Assembly: GCA_009760855.2 (NCBI GenBank)
Contig: WPIO01000028.1
Span: 2,110,001 to 2,174,000 of the forward strand
Length of the DNA stretch: 64,000 bases
Direction: 5' to 3'
Source: Cristatella mucedo
Lineage: Eukaryota; Bryozoa; Phylactolaemata; Cristatellidae
Shown here: positions 33,742 to 43,788 of the stretch, one piece after another
Numbering within the stretch: the first letter of the stretch is position 1
Layout: the number at the start of each line of letters is the position of its first letter
Position numbers and translations under genes: made by a program
Notes under the pieces: model-generated
The model's input: only the letters and a program-made list of their open reading frames with translations
Told to the model about the DNA's origin: nothing
Database searches by the model: none

Positions 33742-33999
33742 TTATTTATTCAACCTCTCATTTTTCTTATACAGCTTCGGAATGTCTTCTGCCACCTTCG
33801 ACCTTTCTTCCGTCAATTTCCTTCTTTCTTTGGCCAGTTTCAGCTTTTCTTTAGCCGGCTCCAGCGTTTCGTCAGCGAGCTTCATCCTTGCTTCAGCCAG
33901 CTCCTGTTTTGCCTTAGCCTGCATGCACATATCGTCGTGTAGCTTCTGCTTTATCTCAGCCAGCGATAGCATTTCGTCAGTGAGGTTGTGCTTTGCCAT
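33742..33999 (-). CDS. U8 coiled-coil heptad protein (promoter lost)
   Basis: Encodes 85 residues from the first ATG of exon 2: MAKHNLTDEMLSLAEIKQ, heptads LAEARMK, LADETLE, LAKERRK, LTEERSK, ending KLYKKNERLNK then TAA. The same frame continues past that single TAA for 82 more codons (TQKLNQVMQMRAQQ..., to 33496, Ala-rich end). The acceptor is GCAAG. The unit has lost exon 1 and the TATA box through a deletion in the intron, so expression from its own promoter is unlikely. AATAAA at 33411-33406 is intact. Confidence 0.5.
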   Translation of the reverse strand: MAKHNLTDEMLSLAEIKQKLHDDMCMQAKAKQELAEARMKLADETLEPAKEKLKLAKERRKLTEERSKVAEDIPKLYKKNERLNK

Positions 34000-34379
34000 A
34001 GTCAGCGTCCGCTTGCAGCCTGCCAATTAGGTAGAGCAACGCTTGCAGTCTTGCAAGGAGATCGGTGGAAGAAGACTTCTTTGGCATCAGTTAGTGTTCG
34101 CTTGCTAGTGCTCTCCTGCTTAACAGCATTAGTACGTTGCATGGTATGCCCTTCTCATGTATTCTGCCAAGCTAAATTACTACCTGCTGCACAAGCATGG
34201 CGCCAAATTGATAGGACTGCCTCAGTTGAATAGGATATGCCCTTGTGCTGGCATCCGCCATGCACGCAGCAACACAGATGTACACTGAGTTCGAGAATGA
34301 GGCTCCACAAAAATTCACAATGTGATCAATGAGATCGAGTGCGAGAGGATGAGAGCCATAGGGATATGGAGATGAATAG

Positions 34380-34422
34380 TAACACACACACACACGCACG
34401 CACGCCCACACGCACGCGCGTG

Positions 34423-34463
<41 letters not shown>
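34380..34463. repeat. CA then TA microsatellite (U8)
   Basis: CA/CGCA run (34382-34437) followed by 12-13 TA repeats (about 34438-34463). Confidence 0.9.
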
Positions 34464-34464
<1 letters not shown>

Positions 34465-35465
34465 GACGGATAGAGAGGCAGCTGAAAAGAGAAAGATTGA
34501 GAGAGATAGGAAAAGTGAGAGAGAGAGAGAGAGAGAAAATAAGAGAGCTATAGAAACTTTGTGTGAGAGTCGCTGGTCAGGTAAGTGTTCAGGTTTAGGG
34601 TTCTCAGTTTTACCTACGCATTTGGTTCTCTAATAATTATTAAAGCGATCATTTGCACTAAAAATTTTAAAGAGGCTATAGCCATGCAAGTTCATGGGCT
34701 CTTGGAAATTTATAATCATTTGACTGACATGGAAATGCGTCCAGCCAACGTGTAATTGTAGGAGGACAAGGTCTTAAAAAATTACGATTTACATTAATTT
34801 ACTCGTTTTACTAAACCTATCGACGCACAAAAATTAGTTGTATTATTATGGATATATGCACTACATCAGGTCAAACCTTGAATATAGGAAACGGAAAGAT
34901 GCGAATGTTAAACCTCACATGTATTTTCCTTTAATTGAAAGTAAACGCTGATTCGCAAAGGGGGCAGACCAATAGTAAGATAGCTATCGATGACATAAGC
35001 GGGAGCCAGACACGGATTCTTTGAAAGGAAAAACTAATTTCACCGAAGGAAGATTACAATTTAATATTGGGATGTATCAAATATTGACATCAATGGTAAG
35101 TGGATAATGTAGCTTATAGCTTTTGGACTGTATCCCTGTCTATCAGTTCCAACAGAGAAAAGAACCGATTTAAAATTTAAGCCGTTAAGTTTGTGCAGGA
35201 AGTCATGCACAGATCAAGACAGCTCAGGCAGCCGCTGTTTATTTCGGAAATGTGCAGCCGGGCCGAATGGGGGCATGCTAGCAACTAATGCACGAAAGTG
35301 GGTCCGCTGTCTCGACCGGCAAAGCTCGGTGGCTGGATATGCCAAGCCACCCAACGTCCTTTCTTCTCAACAGTGGCTGATAAAGCTCCGGTCTCACTGT
35401 ACAAAGTCCCGTAGGTCCTTTGGATGGTGTCCTTGGTTTGTATGGCTCGATGTGGGCAGTGCATG

Positions 35466-36122
35466 TCATATTGAGCAGGTGGCTCTGCTGTCCGAGACAA
35501 ATCCAGTTCCACCAGTCGATGCCTCCAAATGGTCTCGGAGGCTCTCTGTTGATGGACCTGTAATAGCACCATTTTTGTCAGCAGTATCTAAGTGCAGCTG
35601 TGGGTCAGTACAGGTCATGGTACTCTCAGCTGCTACAATAGGCCCTTGGCTGATTATGTCAGCTGCTTTTGCCTCAGCTGAAGCATTATTATTAGCACTG
35701 CCATTGCTTGTATAACTGGTAGCAGGTTTTCGTATTCTAGGGCCCTGCTCACCATTTCCCTGTTTCACCTGGTCAGCAAATGGCATCAAATCTCTGCGGC
35801 GAAGCTGGTTTTGTTGACGAATCACACAGTCCGCACCATTTTCTGGCTCTACCCAATACATCATATTGGCCTTGGCTGCCTTTATGGTTCCTGGAGACCA
35901 AATTGTTGTCCTGTTTCGGTAATTCCTGTGCCACACCAGGTCTCTATTTGCAGATCTGTGAGGCCTAGTTGGAGATAAAGGTAAGACAGCACCTTCAGTG
36001 GCTGGACGAAGCAGATCCAGGCATGTGAGAAAATTTTGTCCCTGAAGTAACTGCGATGGAGTGGACCCGGTTGAAGCATTCTCAGAAGAGCGGTATTTAG
36101 CAGGAACTGGTCGATGAGCCAC
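35466..36122 (-). pseudogene. Gypsy integrase C-terminal part
   Basis: Open frame of 218 residues. It starts at the region normally following the core (AKYRSSENASTGSTPSQLLQ, then CLDLLRPA), has the VWHRNYR...W-PGTI...YWVE segment of the C-terminal DNA-binding fold, and ends with a Gln/Asn-rich tail before the LTR. Its ATG/GTG is incidental; the frame is a broken-off part of pol. Confidence 0.75.
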
Positions 36123-36813
36123 TATGGATCACCTGCCCTAGCTGCATATGCCCGCTTGAAAGTTTGTACAAAGTGCTCAGCTAGCCCGTTTCTCTGTGGG
36201 TGATAAGGTGCCGATAGGAAGTTCCGGATGACGTTAGCCTTCAGGAAGCTAGCAAAATCATGAGATGTGCAATGCCGTCCGTTGTCGGACACAATTACCC
36301 TGGGTAGCGCCAATCGGGTAAAGAGTGTCCACGGAGTCGAGACTGTGGTGCCAGACGTTGCCTCTTTCATGCGTAACACTTCGGGCCACTTCGAGAATGC
36401 ATCTAAAAATTATTTCTAGGAAATAGTGGTTGTCAAGTGGCCCAGCAAAACCAATGTGAATACGATGCCATGGTCCAGCTGGGTCACTCCACTTAAGCGA
36501 GGCTGCTGACGGCGTATGCCTCATTTGGTTGCAACGAGGGCAACTACCTCACATAGATTATATGTCACTATCTATGCCCGGCCACCAGACGTAGTTTTTA
36601 GCAGTCGCTTTCATTTTAACTATGCAAAGATGGCCGTCGTGTAGCTCCTGCAAGAGTTGGCCGCGTAAGGGAGTGGGTATGACTAGTCTCGTGCCCCGAT
36701 GCAGACAACCACCATGTATTGCCAGTTCCTGTCTGCAGTTGTAGTATGGGGTCATGGCTGGTGAGACTTCTTGCCGGCCATTCCCTCATCGTTGTGTCAA
36801 AAGCAGCAGACAC
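36122..36813 (-). pseudogene. Gypsy integrase remnant
   Basis: The HHCC zinc-binding region is visible in 36755-36558 (ELHDGHLCIVKMKATAKNYV-WWPGID) with CPRC just beyond. The catalytic core is in 36524-36258 and 36379-36122: PW-RIHIGFAGP, SDNGRHCTSHDFASFL, APYHPQRNGLAEHFVQTFK, where the DNG and the Glu of NGLAE are the second and third acidic residues. At the first catalytic position the FAGP motif reads GFAGP, with Gly replacing the usual Asp. Frameshifts and stops separate the parts. Confidence 0.8.
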
Positions 36814-36844
36814 CGTTGGGTCGCTTCTGAGCTAATTTATCGCC

Positions 36845-37611
36845 TTACTGCCGCTCGCATAGGTGGCAGATCTTTACTTCTACACACTCTTTGATTATGA
36901 CCTTGCATCCGCAGATGTGGCATATACTGCAGCGATGAGGGCACCTGCACCGTTCGTGCTGCTTTGAGCGGCAAGAGGGGCATTCGCGGGCGGTTACCTT
37001 AAATTTTGGTCCGCTCATCCTGTCAACTGGCAAAGGTTTGGCAGTCGAATGCTCAGAACCCTTTTCCATCGCTGCAACCACTTTTTGCGATAGCCCTTCA
37101 GCTCTCGCAATGTCTAACGCTGTCTCTAGTGTCAGAATTTTAGCTGTCAATAGTGTTCGCCAAGTTGCATTGAAAGAAAAACCACATACCGGCTGGTTTA
37201 GCAAAGCTTTCGGCAAGAATTGGTCGAATCCGCAGTGCTGAGCCAGAAGATGCAAGGTGGCTAAAAATTCTCTAGCTGTTTCACCTGGTCTTTGATGACA
37301 ACAGCAGAGCTTGTAGGTCTCATCAATTTCCAGCAGTACGGGCATTAGATGGTCGGTAAGTGCTAGCATGAGTTCCAGCAGGTTCTTATCCGACGGCTTG
37401 GCCAGTGATTTAAGGCTACACAGCAGCCGTAGGCCTTTACTCCGATAAAACTCAGGAATACGGCTTCATGGCGATCTACCAGGATCTCCTGAGCCAGCAT
37501 GTACTGTTCGAACATATACAGGTAGTCGCCGAACGCCCGCCTTTGCTCATCAAAGGAGATAAAGCCTTCGGGGGTTGCCATAGGTCGACGACAAATCCAG
37601 CTCGTCACCAC
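36845..37611 (-). pseudogene. Gypsy gag remnant
   Basis: Two frames: 37611-37363 (ATPEGFISFDEQRRAFGDYL, capsid N-terminal side) and 37369-36845 (CHQRPGETAREFLATLHLLA, LLTAKILTLETALDIARAEG, and a Cys-rich nucleocapsid-like end CPSCRSKQHERCRCPH). This matches the order of Gag in animal Ty3/gypsy elements: capsid then zinc-binding. A frameshift lies near 37365. Structural protein of the element's particle, not host function. Confidence 0.75.
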
Positions 37612-37651
37612 TGTGAAGTTTGTGCTGGCAGTCGCACACAGATCTAGACTT

Positions 37652-38465
37652 AGACTACCATGTCAGCTCCACAGTCAAATCTGCCTCCTTTCAGCTACAT
37701 AGCATTGCTACAATTCGGGCTTGTTTAGATAAGAATACCACGTCTAAGTTGGTCCATGTATTCGTGACATCCCGTCTTGATTTCTGTAACTCCCTGCTTG
37801 CTGGCCTAACGGCATGTGCGATCAGGCGATTACAGCTGGTGCAAAACTCGCCAACTAGGCATGTCTGTCGTGAGCATCTCGGTTACCACATCACACCACT
37901 TCTTGCCGACCTGCACTGGCTACCAGTCAAGCAACGGATCGCCTTTAAGGTTTTCTCTCTCACTTTTAGGTCACTTCATTCTTTGGCTTCAGCCTATCTC
38001 TCAGATCGACTCCCCAACCAGGCCCAGTATCGGACCGCCCGATTTTCGGAATCCACCAGTCTACCAATACCTCGTACAAACCTCAAATCCTTTGGAGACC
38101 GTGCATTTAGCTCGAATGCTCCCAAAGCCTGGAACACCCTCCGGACTTGCGTCAGAACATCCCCTGACTTGACCACATTTAAAAAGAACTTAAAAGCACA
38201 CCTATTAAGGACTGCATTTAGAGGGGTCCCTGTGATTTTTCCTTCATATGCTTATGTGTGCTGACACTGTGCATGCTGCCACTAACCACATTTGCATGCT
38301 GGCCCTGTGCATGTCACCCTTAACCATACTATTCATGTTTATCAAGCATGGTATTACTCGCCATTCAATCGGGCTTCCCTTTGCAGCAAATGTGGAGTGC
38401 CTAGAAAGAGATTGAGATCTCTGAGAGCGCTTTATCAAGTGCATTATTTTTATTATTATTATTGG
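37652..38465 (+). mobile_element. LINE family 1, 3' fragment with longest intact RT tail
   Basis: The 37620-38264 frame reads LDYHVSSTVKSASFQLHSIA, VFVTSRLDFCNSLLAGLTAC, LLADLHWLPVKQ, SLTFRSLHSLASAYLSDRLP, SFGDRAFSSNAPKAWNTLRT, TTFKKNLKAHLLRTAF: a clean RT C-terminal domain. The hairpin is at 38394-38435 and the ATT tail at 38440-38463. It resumes the unit at the same base position as the 29312 LINE end. Confidence 0.9.
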
Positions 38466-40040
38466 TATTTTGGTGGAGTCGACAAAGCCGACTACCGGTC
38501 TTGTAGAGCGACAGATATCATGACCTTATGCGTCTTGAAGTGGATAGAAGCATGAATGAACAGAAGCTTTCAAATGCTTCTATGACGTCTCCTTTCAGCT
38601 GTTGCTGTCTAATGCGATTGCTGATCGCAGAAGGTCACTTTTTTAGATTGCCTCCGGACGTTGAAGCAATTAGATGATAAAGGACACAGAGATCAAGCTA
38701 ACAGCCAGGGATTGCAATGGTTTTTTATACGAATTTGCTCAAACCGACAAGGCAAACGTTTCTTGGTAATAACTTCAGATTGATAGGACAGGCATAATTA
38801 GCTCAAAATGAGCTGTAGCCTGGTCGCTTCATGTGCACTTTGTTTAAGTCCCGCTGTGCCAAGCCTACATTAGTTCATCACAGAATCCCACATAGGGGGA
38901 CACTATTAACTGCGATCTACTTGTTGCCATTCATTTAATCCATTCAGCTTGCTGTTATTTTATGCTTTCAGCTCAATGTAACGAGGGCAACTGTTATCCG
39001 TTTCGACGTAAAATAAATCAGGTACAATATTTTTATTCCGTTGCAACTGGTCACGATACACCCGGATCGACGTGTGGTCAAGTACTTTCAAGCTGAGCAC
39101 AAGTCTCGAGGCAAAAAGCGAGCCGTAAACAGCTCAAATTTCACTGTTCTCTCTACCTATGCACTGGGACCCAGCTAATTGACTTGCTCGGTCGTGTCGT
39201 GGTATTCGCTTTTTCTTTTCTGCAAGCTGTTATTCTGCAGCTGGATTAGTTTTTTCTTGCTTAGTATCAGTTTAGAAAAAAACTAATAAATTAAAACTAC
39301 GTACAATAGGCTTAGAAGTCCGTGCCAGCTGGCTTAGGAGTGTTTGCCTCGGTAGCTCTGCCGTACAGGTCTATCGAACTGGAGCCGAAAATGTTGCAAG
39401 ATCTTACTTTCGCGACGTGAAATGTATTTGGTAAGTACTCATACCTGCTGCATGATGATGTACTGCAGCCACAGCTTTTGCAATTCGTGAAGGCAGGTTT
39501 CAACAATAAATTCTTTGAAAACTGGAATGCAACTGTGAGTCGCATTTACATATACTCATTTGGCAGGCTCTCTTACAATTGACCAACGCCGGCTACTGAA
39601 TCTTTAGCGAATTCTCGTCCTTGGGAAAGTATCGGAAATGCATAGACAAACGTAGACGTCTAACCGTTATGATCTGCAGGGCATTATAAATTGTTTCTGG
39701 GTATACGATCAGAAGAGGCTCGGCGGGAGCAGATGTAGAGAAAGATAGAGGCAAGCTCCGAATGGAAAGATGACGGCAGATATATGCTGTGATTGGATTT
39801 CTCTAAGTCCCTATTTCAAGGCCCTACTATTCGTAGAGCTGCATGCAAAGCGTGCACTGCAGTAATTCGCGACCTCGGTAGGACTCTTAGAGCCGATGGT
39901 AGCATGCCGGGAGATCTGGCATTTTGTTTGCTTTACGTCAGCTCCAAACCCACCTGATCCCGTCAGTTTTGCTTTAACGTTGTCCTGAAATGTTTGTCCG
40001 ACTGCCTTGCTTTAGATTATTGTCAGTTGCTTTAGATGAC

Positions 40041-40358
40041 CTAGCCGAAAAAGAAAGACTCGTGTAAGGCTATCAAGAGTTTTATTGACTTTGGTGGATA
40101 AAGACCTTCGAAAGTGAGCTTGCTCACGACTGCCTGAGGTATACGGCTCGCAGAAGTAGCTCCGTCAACGTAGGTGCTTCTGCAGCCCAACCGTCGGATG
40201 GCTGCAGTTGCTCCAGTTTTCTTGGCTGCAGTTGCACTATTAGCAGCAGACATCGGAGGGCTCCTTTGCCGAGGTCGGTGATGCAGCTCCGGCTGATTGC
40301 CTGAGCGCTTGTGATTTTTTTTTTTATTAGAAAACTCAGCCATTGTGCAAAGCGATCT
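40041..40358 (-). pseudogene. U9 in-frame C-terminal extension
   Basis: Same frame as the upstream ORF after one TAG. Contains AEFSNKKKNHKRSGNQPELH, the Ala-rich stretch and GATSASRIPQAVVSKLTFEG. The stop used in sister copies (RSA then TAA) is changed to TAC here (Tyr), so the frame runs past the AATAAA (40086-40081) to a TAG at 40041, which would leave no room for a normal 3' end. Confidence 0.45.
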
Positions 40359-40664
40359 CTACTTTACTGTCGGCTCATTTTGCATCTGTGCAGTCAATTT
40401 TGACATTCCTTGATTCAACTTTTGCCTTTGTTCATTTAACTTCTCCTTTTCCTCATCTAGTTTCATAATGTGTTCTGCCATCTTCTGCCTTTCATCTGCC
40501 ACCTTCAGCTTTTCTACAGCCACCTCCAGATCTGCATGAGCCAGGTTTAGTGTCGCTTCAGCCAGCTCCAGTTTTTCGTCAGCCAGCTTCACTATATCGT
40601 TATGTAGCTTCTGCTTTTCTTCAGCCGGCGTCAGCCTTTTGCATGTGAGGTTCTGCTTTGACAT
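40359..40664 (-). CDS. U9 coiled-coil heptad protein
   Basis: Encodes 101 residues from the first ATG of exon 2: MSKQNLTCKRLTPAEEKQ, heptads LADEKLE, LAEATLN, VADERQK, then LNEQRQKLNQGMSK and a TAG after QMQNEPTVK. This copy lacks the TAA/TAG that ends the heptads in most others, so the coiled coil runs on. Beyond the TAG the same frame stays open to 40041 (about 106 codons, including PMSAANSATAAKKTGATAAI). Acceptor TTGTAG (40730-40725) is intact, and the frame is also open back to the acceptor. It is the most continuous type A copy, with a single nonsense codon. Function unknown. Confidence 0.55.
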   Translation of the reverse strand: MSKQNLTCKRLTPAEEKQKLHNDIVKLADEKLELAEATLNLAHADLEVAVEKLKVADERQKMAEHIMKLDEEKEKLNEQRQKLNQGMSKLTAQMQNEPTVK

Positions 40665-41105
40665 AGCCAGTGTCTGGTTTATGTCCTTCAGCCTGCCAAT
40701 TAAGGTGGAGCACCTTATGCAGTCCTACAAGGAGGTTGGTGAAAGAAGACTTCTTTAGCAATAATTAGGGTTCACTAGCTAACCCTCTCCTGCTAAACAG
40801 CGTTTGTAGATTAGGTGCTATACCCTATGCGAGTGTTCTGCCAAGCCTGTATACAGCCTGCTGCACAAGCATGGTGCCATATCAATATTTCTGCCTCACC
40901 AGAAAATGTCAAGCAACTGTGCCCACGTCTCCTACTCACGAAACAACACTGATGCACACTGAGTGCATGGATGCGGCTCCACCAAAATGCAATATGCAGA
41001 GCTGAGTGCAGGGCCCGGTCAAAGGCACACACACCACACTCCACACACGCCCGCACAGGGGCGCACAGGCGCCCACAGGGGCGCACGTGGGCACACAGGG
41101 GCTCA

Positions 41106-41590
41106 CAGACGCTCAGACGCCCAGACGCGTGCAGACGCCCAGACGCGCGCAGACGCCCAGACGCGTGCAGACGCCCAGACGCGTGCAGACGCCCAGACGC
41201 GTGCAGACGCCCAGACGCGCGCAGACGCCCAGACGCGCGCAGACGCCCAGACGCGCGCAGACGCCCAGACGCGCGCAGACGCCCAGACGCGCGCAGACGC
41301 CCAGACGCGCGCAGACGCCCGCAGACGCGCAGACGCCCAGACGCGCGCAGACGCCCAGACGCGCGCAGACGCCCAGACGCGCGCAGACGCCCAGACGCGC
41401 GCAGACGCCCAGACGCGCGCAGACGCCCAGACGCGCGCAGACGCCCGCAGACGCGCAGACGCCCAGACGCGCGCAGACGCGCGCAGACGCCCAGACGCGC
41501 GCAGACGCCCGCAGACGCCCAGACGCGCGCAGACGCCCGCAGACGCGGGCTCGCAGACGCGCTCAGACGCTCAGACGCAGACGCGCCCAC
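41106..41590. repeat. 18-bp minisatellite
   Basis: About 26 copies of cagacgcgcgcagacgcc with small variants (cgtgc at the start, some shortened copies). Contains four CpG per unit. All three plus frames stay open because no stop occurs in the unit. Confidence 0.95.
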
Positions 41591-41599
41591 GGGCGCAGA

Positions 41600-41995
41600 C
41601 GCGCGCACTCACGGGCGCAGACGCGCGCACTCACGGGCGCAGACGGCGCACTCACGGGCGCAGACGGCGCACTCACGGGCGCAGACGGCGCACTCACGGG
41701 CGCAGACGGCGCACTCACGGGCGCAGACGGCGCACTCACGGGCGCAGACGGCGCACTCACGGGCGCAGACGGCGCACTCACCGGCGCAGACGGCGCACTC
41801 ACCGGCGCAGACGGCGCACTCACCGGCGCAGACGGCGCACTCACCGGCGCAGACGGCGCACTCACCGGCGCAGACGGCGCACTCACCGGCGCAGACGGCG
41901 CACTCACCGGCGCAGACGGCGCACTCACCGGCGCAGACGGCGCACTCACCGGCGCAGACGGCGCACTCACCGGCGCAGACGGCGCACTCACCGGC
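41600..41995. repeat. 21-bp minisatellite
   Basis: About 18 copies of gcgcagacggcgcactcac plus gg or cg (21 bp). The first seven or so carry cacggg and the rest caccgg, so the array spread in two waves. It shares gcgcagacg with the 18-bp array before it and gcactcaccgg with the 20-bp array after it. Confidence 0.95.
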
Positions 41996-42620
41996 GCTCG
42001 CACGCACTCACCGGCGCTCGCACGCACTCACCGGCGCTCGCACGCACTCACCGGCGCTCGCACGCACTCACCGGCGCTCGCACGCACTCACCGGCGCTCG
42101 CACGCACTCACCGGCGCTCGCACGCACTCACCGGCGCTCGCACGCACTCACCGGCGCTCGCACGCACTCACCGGCGCTCGCACGCACTCACCGGCGCTCG
42201 CACGCACTCACCGGCGCTCGCACGCACTCACCGGCGCTCGCACGCACTCACCGGCGCTCGCACGCACTCACCGGCGCTCGCACGCACTCACCGGCGCTCG
42301 CACGCACTCACCGGCGCTCGCACGCACTCACCGGCGCTCGCACGCACTCACCGGCGCTCGCACGCACTCACCGGCGCTCGCACGCACTCACCGGCGCTCG
42401 CACGCACTCACCGGCGCTCGCACGCACTCACCGGCGCTCGCACGCACTCACCGGCGCTCGCACGCACTCACCGGCGCTCGCACGCACTCACCGGCGCTCG
42501 CACGCACTCACCGGCGCTCGCACGCACTCACCGGCGCTCGCACGCACTCACCGGCGCTCGCACGCACTCACCGGCGCTCGCACGCACTCACCGGCGCTCG
42601 CACGCACTCACCGGCGCTCG
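41996..42620. repeat. 20-bp minisatellite, homogeneous
   Basis: About 31 uninterrupted, by-eye identical copies of cacgcactcaccggcgctcg. The period is not a multiple of three, so each plus frame cycles through the same 20-residue translation. The frames 40963-42684, 40971-42695 and 41006-42634 are products of this. Confidence 0.97.
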
Positions 42621-42624
42621 CTCG

Positions 42625-43007
42625 CTCGCACTGAAAAGTACTGGGAACAAAAAGCAAAAAGTGAAAAGAAAAGTGAAAAAGTGAAAAAAAAGTGAAAAGT
42701 ACTCGCACTGGAAGTAGCTGAAATGGGTAAGCCTGAGCAAGTGAATGAAGTGACCTACGAGTGAGCAGTGATGTGGGGCCTGCACGTCAATGAGCTGGTC
42801 TTTTTGTGTGGAGAGCTAGTGCAGGTCAGACTGAGAGCCGTGCCTTAAGATGCTCATTCAGACCGAAGTGAGCCACCTCGCTTGCTTGCTCGTGCCGATG
42901 TCCTTCGTAGAGAGCCGCTTAGCCAACGGAACGTTGTGCTGCACGTTCGCGTGTTTGGCAGCATTCGTATTTTACTCTTGCTCGGTCTGTAAACAGCAGT
43001 TCGTCGC
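42625..43007. other. Spacer between minisatellites
   Basis: An A/G-rich piece (gtgaaaagaaaagtgaaaaa) followed by about 300 bp of ordinary sequence. It resembles nothing else in the window and contains no supported gene. Confidence 0.6.
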
Positions 43008-43395
43008 ACGCTCGCACTCGCACGCGCTCGCGCTCTCGCACTCGCACTCGCACTCGCGCTCGCACTCGCGCTCGCACTCGCGCTCGCACTCGCGCTCGCA
43101 CTCGCGCTCGCACTCTCGAGCTCGCGCACGCGCACTCGCACGCGCACTCGCACGCGCACTCGCACGCGCACTCGCACGCGCACTCGCACGCGCACTCGCA
43201 CGCGCACTCGCACGCGCACTCGCACGCGCTCGCACGCGCACTCGCACGCGCACTCGCACGCGCACTCGCACGCGCACTCGCACGCGCACTCGCACGCGCA
43301 CTCGCACGCGCACTCGCACGCGCACTCGCACGCGCACTCGCACGCGCACTCGCACGCGCACTCGCACGCGCACTCGCACACGCACTCGCACACGC
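43008..43395. repeat. 12-bp GC-rich minisatellites
   Basis: First cgctcgcactcg-type units (to about 43123), then about 22 copies of gcactcgcacgc, changing to acac-containing variants at the end. Strictly alternating stretches such as gcacgcgc could favour Z-DNA. The Arg/Thr and Arg/Val frames here are repeat translations. Confidence 0.95.
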
Positions 43396-43648
43396 ACTAA
43401 CAAACTGTAACAAACACGCATGCCTGCATACTTACGAGCAAGTTCATGCACACAAGCACACACACACTAACGCAAACCAAGAGAGCCGTTACGACCGCAT
43501 GCTTTTACTGGGAGGTTCCATGCAGAAAAGGCCCAGAATTTCCCAGCATAAGCAGGCCAGACTGTCATGAGCAGCAACTTGAATGTAGAGCTAGCTTGCA
43601 TTTTCTCATCGACCAAGCAAAGTGAACAGTCAGTTGGAGACCTCTTAC

Positions 43649-43788
43649 CTGTTTGGAGCAGTGAAAGTGGCTTAGACTGAGTGACAGTGTTAAATAATCG
43701 ACTACTAGGAACCAAAGTTGTCGTTAGTTCGTTGCAGCTTCAGTGCCAGCAAAGGCAATTGTGCTATCGTTTGACCCCAAATCACGTG
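43649..43788 (-). promoter_or_regulatory. U9 exon 1 and promoter
   Basis: CACGTG at 43783-43788; the TATA position (about 43765-43772) reads AACGATAG and is decayed. Donor ACAG|GTAAGAGG with GT at 43648-43647. Intron to the acceptor at 40725 would be 2,924 bp. Confidence 0.45.

Larger units (their letters stand above)
35190..37651 (-). mobile_element. Ty3/gypsy LTR element, internally deleted
   Basis: Minus-strand element. An LTR-end remnant (37651-37617) is followed by TGGTGACGAG (37608-37599), a plausible primer-binding site. Next are gag (37611-36845, several frames), then integrase (36813-36122) and its C-terminal part (36122-35466), and finally the 3' LTR with AATAAA (35243-35238), ending at about 35190. 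The two LTR ends match over about 34 bp (28 identities by eye). Protease, RT and RNase H are absent between gag and integrase. Frames are broken throughout, so the element is defective. Inserted next to a family-1 LINE inside the U8 tail. Confidence 0.85.
32900..39330. repeat. Array unit U8, promoterless, with nested insertions
   Basis: Anchor 32901; a deletion near 33075 removes part of the leader stretch; gene 3' end and coiled coil 33310-34030. In the intron, at about 34325, the sequence jumps to the GA region, so exon 1 and promoter are absent. Then come CA/TA and GA repeats, unit tail 34560-35185, the gypsy element, a LINE, and the remaining tail 38470-39325. Confidence 0.75.

Noticed and set aside
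35191-35715. 174-residue plus-strand ORF
   Set aside because: Antisense of the gypsy LTR and integrase C-terminal region.
41996-42620. CRISPR-like array
   Set aside because: Directly adjoining identical repeats without spacers, in a eukaryotic context; a minisatellite.
40963-42695. Three overlapping plus-strand ORFs of 540-575 residues
   Set aside because: They are translations of stop-free minisatellites; the 20-bp period forces the same residues in all three frames. No codon bias or splice context; the region is intronic to the coiled-coil gene.
41563-43463. Long minus-strand Ala/Ser-, Arg/Val- and Cys/Glu-rich ORFs
   Set aside because: Antisense translations of the same minisatellites in several frames.
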